DNA from: Slackia sp. ZJ119
Lineage (GTDB): Bacteria > Actinomycetota > Coriobacteriia > Coriobacteriales > Eggerthellaceae
NCBI RefSeq assembly: GCF_011039175.1
Contig: NZ_JAAKEN010000009.1
Location: 1-64,000, forward strand
Direction of reading: 5' to 3'
Length of the DNA stretch: 64,000 nt
Shown here: piece by piece, positions 60,391 to 64,000 of the stretch
How the letters are laid out: each line of letters opens with the position of its first letter
How positions within the stretch are numbered: position 1 is the stretch's first letter
The notes under the pieces: generated by a model
The model's input: the letters and a program-made list of their open reading frames with translations, nothing else
Told to the model about the DNA's origin: nothing
The model's database searches: none
Made by a program: the position numbers and the translations under genes

Positions 60391-61062
60391 ATGGATGCAG
60401 CGTTGTTCAGGTCCGCGCTTGTGAAGTTCGTCGCGGGTCTTCTGGTCGTCGGCCTTTTGCTGTTCCTGCCTGCGGGGACGCTGTCTTGGTGGCGCGGGTG
60501 GCTGCTCGTGGGGGTTCTTTTCGTGCCCATGTTCGCGGCAGGCCTCGTCATGATGGCGAAGGCGCCGGACTTGCTTAGGATCCGCCTGAACGCACGCGAG
60601 GAGCAGGCCGAGCAGCGCACGGTGGTCGCGCTCTCATGCCTCATGTTCGTCGCCGCCTTCGTCGTCGCCGGGCTCGGCTGCCGCTTCGGCTGGCCGACGC
60701 TGCCCGAGTGGGCGTCGTGGGCGGGCGCGGCGGCGTTCCTTGCGGCATACGCGCTCTATGCGGAGGTCATGCGCGAGAACGCCTACCTTTCGCGCACGGT
60801 GGAGGTGAGGCAAGGCCAGCACGTGGTGGACACCGGCCTGTACGGCATAGTGCGGCATCCCATGTACAGCGCGACGATGCTGCTGTTCCTCTCGATGCCC
60901 GTCGTGCTCGGCTCCCCGTTCTCGTTCGTGATCATGCTTGCGTACGTCCCCATAATCGCCAAGAGGATACGCAACGAGGAGAAGGTGCTTGCCGACGAGC
61001 TCGAAGGCTACCCGGAATACCTGCGCCGTGTGAGGTGGCGGCTCGTCCCGCACGTCTGGTAG
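60391..61062 (+). CDS. isoprenylcysteine carboxyl methyltransferase-type membrane protein
   Basis: 223 residues with four to five membrane helices. The C-terminal segment VVDTGLYGIVRHPMYSATML and NEEKVLADELEGYPEYLRRV RWRLVP (in two parts) is the SAM-binding ICMT/PEMT signature. It is an integral membrane methyltransferase of unknown acceptor; bacterial members methylate lipids or other hydrophobic thiols or amines. GGGGGAT precedes the ATG. Confidence 0.85.
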   Translation: MDAALFRSALVKFVAGLLVVGLLLFLPAGTLSWWRGWLLVGVLFVPMFAAGLVMMAKAPDLLRIRLNAREEQAEQRTVVALSCLMFVAAFVVAGLGCRFGWPTLPEWASWAGAAAFLAAYALYAEVMRENAYLSRTVEVRQGQHVVDTGLYGIVRHPMYSATMLLFLSMPVVLGSPFSFVIMLAYVPIIAKRIRNEEKVLADELEGYPEYLRRVRWRLVPHVW

Positions 61063-61141
61063 CGGGCAAAGCCGCAGCTCAGAAGCTTGATTCGTTCAAG
61101 CTCGTCCAGGTTGTCGGTCACGACGGTCGCGGCGCTTTCCG

Positions 61142-61735
61142 TTGCCCATCGACAAGGATGTGGCCAATCGCGAAGCCGTCGTCTTCGGCTGCGACGCCAT
61201 CCTCGACGAGATCCGCGCCGCAAAAGACAGTATGAATGACATCCACGCCACACAAGCAAGCATCACTTCCCTTGGTGAGCGGATCGCTGCTATTCTGAAT
61301 TCCATCGAAAAAGAAAGGCTTGACGACATGCCAGCTACCAAGGAACAACAGCGCAACGAGCTGCACAAGACCATCTATGCGAGCAACGCGGGCAAATCGG
61401 GTGGCGAATTCTTCACTCCGCAGGAAGTTGGCGAGTTACTTGCTCGCATTGCTATCGGCAATCGCACCAGCGTGAACAAGGTCTACGACCCGTGCTGCGG
61501 TTCGGGCGGCCTCTTGCTCAAGTTTGCCAAAATCCTCGGCGCGGGCAACGTGCGCAGCGGCTTCTTCGGCCAGGAGATAAACCTGACCACGTACAACTTG
61601 GCACGCATCAACATGTTCCTGCATGACATCAACTTCGACAGGTTCAACCTGGCGCGTGAAGACACGCTCAAAGCACCCGCCCACTGGGATGACGAGCCTT
61701 TCGACGCCATCGTCTCGAATCCGCCCTGTATAGTT
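61142..61735 (+). pseudogene. truncated type I restriction-modification methylase (hsdM)
   Basis: The frame carries HsdM landmarks: [20 protein letters not shown], the SAM-binding [40 protein letters not shown] and the catalytic start DAIVSNPPC, where NPPY/F is expected. It then breaks off at about 61730. The N-terminal domain is also missing or reduced. The 3' cut is where the recombinase cassette sequence begins, so insertion or deletion by that cassette is likely. Confidence 0.75.
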
Positions 61736-61755
61736 AAAGTTATAAACTGTCTAAA

Positions 61756-62400
61756 TTGCAAGCAATTGGCGGCGTAGTTCAAAACATATTCTTGTACCAA
61801 GGCCATGCACGTGCCACGGTGAAGAAGGTCCGCAGCCACGAGCTGGCAAGGAGGCTGAAAGAAGTCTGCGACGAGGTAGGAGTCGAGAGGTTCACGCCCA
61901 GGAACATTCGCAGGAGGTACGAGACCGAGGTGGTCGTCCAAGGGGTCAGGCGCAACATCGGCAGACTCGCCCTCAAGCCGCTGACGGGGCATTCGTCGCT
62001 CGCTATCACCGAGCGCTATTACGTCAGGGACGGCATCAGGGAGTATCTGCAGGCGGTGCACGGCATCGAAATCGGCCGGCCTCTCATAAAGGGCGATGTG
62101 GTGCGGTCCGTTCCGGCCGACCTCGGTTGCGTCGAGAACGCCGTCGAGGGAGGCGCGGGGTTCTGCAGGAACCCCGAGTGCGACGTCGCGGGAACCGTCA
62201 CCTGCCCGATGTGCTCGGGGTTCGTCACCGAACCGGGCTGCATCCCCGAGATGGAGGAGGCCGTTGCGTCGATCAACTTGAAAATCGCGGAGTGCGGGCC
62301 AAGCCAGCACGACAGAACGCATCTGCTGAGCGTCAAGAGGCTCTATCTCGGCTATCTCGCGGTCATGTACGAAACACGGGAGGCGCAGAATGCCGGCTAG
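61756..62400 (+). CDS. C-terminal part of a tyrosine recombinase (Tn554 TnpA/TnpB-like)
   Basis: 214 residues. The block [20 protein letters not shown] holds the LGH-type box and the nucleophile tyrosine of tyrosine recombinases. A four-cysteine segment [18 protein letters not shown] follows, as in the long-tailed integrases of Tn554-like elements. The N-terminal half is missing; the frame begins just after the truncated hsdM. The stop overlaps the start of the next gene by 11 bases, typical of the coupled tnpA-tnpB pair. Confidence 0.65.
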   Translation: MQAIGGVVQNIFLYQGHARATVKKVRSHELARRLKEVCDEVGVERFTPRNIRRRYETEVVVQGVRRNIGRLALKPLTGHSSLAITERYYVRDGIREYLQAVHGIEIGRPLIKGDVVRSVPADLGCVENAVEGGAGFCRNPECDVAGTVTCPMCSGFVTEPGCIPEMEEAVASINLKIAECGPSQHDRTHLLSVKRLYLGYLAVMYETREAQNAG

Positions 62401-63091
62401 CGCAACAGCCGAACAGAGGTCCTCCTGGGCCTTCGTAGGCGAAGCACCGCGAACGTCGGTAATAGCGAGCATTGATGAGATGCGGTTCGAAGGCGAGAGA
62501 CTTCTTGCCGATCTTCGGCTAAGCCCTGTGGTGGAGTTCGCCGGCTTCTCGATCGACTTCGGCTCGAACCTTTGGGACTTCACGGCGGCAACCGACCTGC
62601 CTATCGAAACCTGCAACCTTAAGGCAAAGTTCTACGGTGAGCCCTACGACGACTTCCTGAAGCTGTACCTGCTCAGCTGTATTATTTGGAGGAGGACGAA
62701 GGTACAGACCGCGATTCTCTACGTCAGAACCGTGGACATAGCCTTGCGCGACATGGGCGCTGCACGCAAGGGTGTCAGGATGCTTACCTGCGAGGACTTC
62801 GAGCGTGGGCTAGAGAGGACATCGGCGCTGAGCTACAGCCATAAGACGACGGAGGCCCGGCAGCTCTGCCTGTTCCTGGAGTTCTACGAGGCCTACTTCG
62901 GCAGGCTCGCCGATCCCGGGCTGATACCCCTGCTCGACAGGTCCTCTTCCGAGGCGGCGAGGAAGCTGGCCGGATGCGAAGGATGGCGGGCCATTCTCGA
63001 CGACTGCTTCGTCCTCTTGCTGGAATGCTGCAGAAGATCTTTGGAATGTGATGACGAGCCATTTATACTGCGCGTTCGGGGTGTGCCCTAA
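62390..63091 (+). CDS. N-terminal part of a second integrase (Tn554-like)
   Basis: 233 residues. The position (11-base overlap with the preceding integrase) and the content (LWDFTAATDLPIETCNLKAK, FLKLYLLSCIIWRRTKVQTA, SYSHKTTEARQLCLFLEFYE), resembling a core-binding domain, suggest the second recombinase of a Tn554-like set. No catalytic C-terminal domain is present; the frame is cut at about 63060 where another sequence begins. Confidence 0.5.
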   Translation: MPASATAEQRSSWAFVGEAPRTSVIASIDEMRFEGERLLADLRLSPVVEFAGFSIDFGSNLWDFTAATDLPIETCNLKAKFYGEPYDDFLKLYLLSCIIWRRTKVQTAILYVRTVDIALRDMGAARKGVRMLTCEDFERGLERTSALSYSHKTTEARQLCLFLEFYEAYFGRLADPGLIPLLDRSSSEAARKLAGCEGWRAILDDCFVLLLECCRRSLECDDEPFILRVRGVP

Positions 63092-63386
63092 TCAGTGCCA
63101 TATGTTCTTCATGCTACCCGACGCACTCGATGCCGTCCGCATGTACATGGGGCTTGTCGACGCAAACATCGAGGCCGGACACGTAAAGACGGCGGCCAAC
63201 GAGCTAAGGAAGGCCCAAAATGTCATCCGCTTGGCTGTCTTGCCCGAACTTGATGAGCTGGAGGAGCAGCTGGCCGACAAGGGGCCGCAGCGAATCGTCG
63301 AGAAGCATCCTTCCTTAGCTGACATCGTGGATAATATCGAAGAAGCCGAAACGGAGGTGGGCTTGTGGCTGAATCGGAAGGACTGA
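63048..63386 (+). CDS. small helical hypothetical protein, possibly a fragment
   Basis: 112 residues. The first ~25 residues span a rearrangement junction. The rest (ALDAVRMYMGLVDANIEAGH, VKTAANELRKAQNVIRLAVL, DIVDNIEEAETEVGLWLNRK) is helical and repeat-like. I do not recognise the family. Its stop overlaps the next start (63365), which suggests an operon. Confidence 0.4.
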   Translation: MMTSHLYCAFGVCPNQCHMFFMLPDALDAVRMYMGLVDANIEAGHVKTAANELRKAQNVIRLAVLPELDELEEQLADKGPQRIVEKHPSLADIVDNIEEAETEVGLWLNRKD

Positions 63387-63871
63387 ACGTTCGGGAGGCC
63401 GTCGAGAGAAAACTTATAGCGCTGGGTGTGGATGCGGATGACGTGAATGTGCGCACGTTGCGACACCTCGAACTAATCGAGAAAGCCGTGCAAGCTGAGG
63501 AGGAAAGACTCAAGCAGGCCAAGGCAACGGTTCGGGGCCGCGGGTTCGTCTTGAGCGCCATCTCCGCAGCGAGCGGAGTGTCGCGCGCCACGTTCTACAA
63601 CAAGCCGCTGCTCGCGGAATACGTCGCGCTCAGCAGATCCGAGGCGGTCGGCGACATCGACGCGACCGCCTCGAGAGCCGAGCTTGCGGCGGCCAACGCG
63701 AAGGTGCGCCGGCTCATGGAGCGCGACGGGGCGCTCGTGCTGGCGCTCGCGGACAACGAGAGGCTGGCGAAGAGGATCGAGGCGCTGGAGGCGGCGCTGG
63801 AGGACGTCCGGCGCCACTTCGAGGGAACGCCGAGAGGAAGGGTCGTGCCCTTCGGGAAGGACGTAAGATGA
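63365..63871 (+). CDS. DUF6262/TnpC-like coiled-coil protein
   Basis: 168 residues. A helix-turn-helix-like part (FVLSAISAASGVSRATFYNK) is followed by a long coiled coil (RIEALEAALEDVRRHFEG). This matches the third, small protein (TnpC/DUF6262) of Tn554-like elements, which helps orient the integrases. Start GTG 63365 is preceded by GGAGGTGGG. It overlaps the next gene in ATGA. Confidence 0.65.
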   Translation: MAESEGLNVREAVERKLIALGVDADDVNVRTLRHLELIEKAVQAEEERLKQAKATVRGRGFVLSAISAASGVSRATFYNKPLLAEYVALSRSEAVGDIDATASRAELAAANAKVRRLMERDGALVLALADNERLAKRIEALEAALEDVRRHFEGTPRGRVVPFGKDVR

Positions 63872-64000
63872 ACTTCGAGGAAGCCGCGGAGAAGGCCTTG
63901 GCGTTCAGGGAGGAACGCGACTGGTCCCGGTTCCACAACCCCAAAGACCTGGCCGTGTCCATCAGCCTGGAAGCAGCCGAGCTGCTCGAGGTGTTCCAGT
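63868..64000 (+). CDS. MazG-like nucleotide pyrophosphohydrolase (partial, runs off the window)
   Basis: 44 residues are visible: MNFEEAAEKALAFREERDWS, then RFHNPKDLAVSISLEAAELL EVFQ (in two parts). The FHNPKDLAxSISxEAAELLE block is the substrate-binding and metal-binding start of MazG-like/RS21-C6-type NTP pyrophosphohydrolases, which degrade (d)NTPs. The ATG overlaps the TnpC-like stop (ATGA), so it is cargo or part of the same operon. Confidence 0.75.
   Translation, partial: MNFEEAAEKALAFREERDWSRFHNPKDLAVSISLEAAELLEVFQ

Overview
The window looks like chromosomal DNA of a Gram-positive, high-GC gut or oral actinobacterium of class Coriobacteriia, probably family Eggerthellaceae. The support is the GC-rich core genes, surface proteins ending in CW_binding_1 (KW-type) repeats, a SufCBDSU operon with a divergent Rrf2 regulator, an L10-leader rplJ-rplL operon, and a cofactor-rich anaerobic redox gene set (molybdopterin oxidoreductase, small ferredoxin subunit, EFR1-type flavodoxin/ferredoxin fusions). 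The genus is not resolved. No rRNA, CRISPR array or canonical complete tRNA was seen.

Layout. 0-3 kb: a TDT-family transporter between two copies of a 94-bp repeat. The intact repeat carries the promoter and start of a 26-residue hydrophobic peptide facing a small RNA with its own promoter and terminator, a candidate type I toxin-antitoxin locus. A GTPase with a YcjF/DUF697-like tail follows. 3-9 kb: a repeat-rich spacer and two divergent paralogous cell-wall-binding surface proteins. 9-15 kb: a DUF3800 gene behind a structured leader, a CBS-domain membrane protein, rplJ-rplL, and a YgiQ radical-SAM protein. 15-19.5 kb: a giant FG-GAP/KW surface protein. 19.7-28 kb: a THEP1-like NTPase, the suf operon, its divergent IscR/Rrf2 regulator, and tcdA. 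28-38 kb: tatD, thrH, a WYL regulator, a degenerate minisatellite, ettA, a DUF6591 membrane protein, and LysR/SDR. 38-51.5 kb: an accessory zone with an MFS transporter, gene fragments, an AlbA_2/HATPase protein behind six copies of an ACTAATG motif, DUF1016 and ORF6N fragments that recombined with each other, HxlR/flavoprotein, GrpB, TetR/ferredoxin membrane protein, an IS1249-like relic, an Abi HEPN protein and a serine recombinase. 51.5-57.8 kb: a visibly less GC-rich redox island (two EFR1 genes, a molybdoenzyme with its FeS subunit, and LysR). 57.8-64 kb: a hipA remnant, thpR, an ArsC/Spx-like protein, an ICMT-type methyltransferase, a truncated hsdM, and the start of a Tn554-like cassette with a MazG-type gene at the edge.

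Two small non-autonomous inverted-repeat families recur. One has ends like CTAGGGAAACRCTGATCAA and repeatedly sits at stop codons, supplying the last residues or the stop of neighbouring genes. The other has ends starting TATGAAGAAAWTGTGT and is about 243 bp long.

How the genes work together: the suf genes form one Fe-S assembly operon, probably repressed through a TACAAAGTTTGTA site placed over the transcription start. The Fe-S supply is consistent with the many Fe-S enzymes around it. The molybdoenzyme, its 2x[4Fe-4S] subunit and the divergent LysR gene form an inducible respiratory or reductive module, with the EFR1 proteins as possible electron donors.
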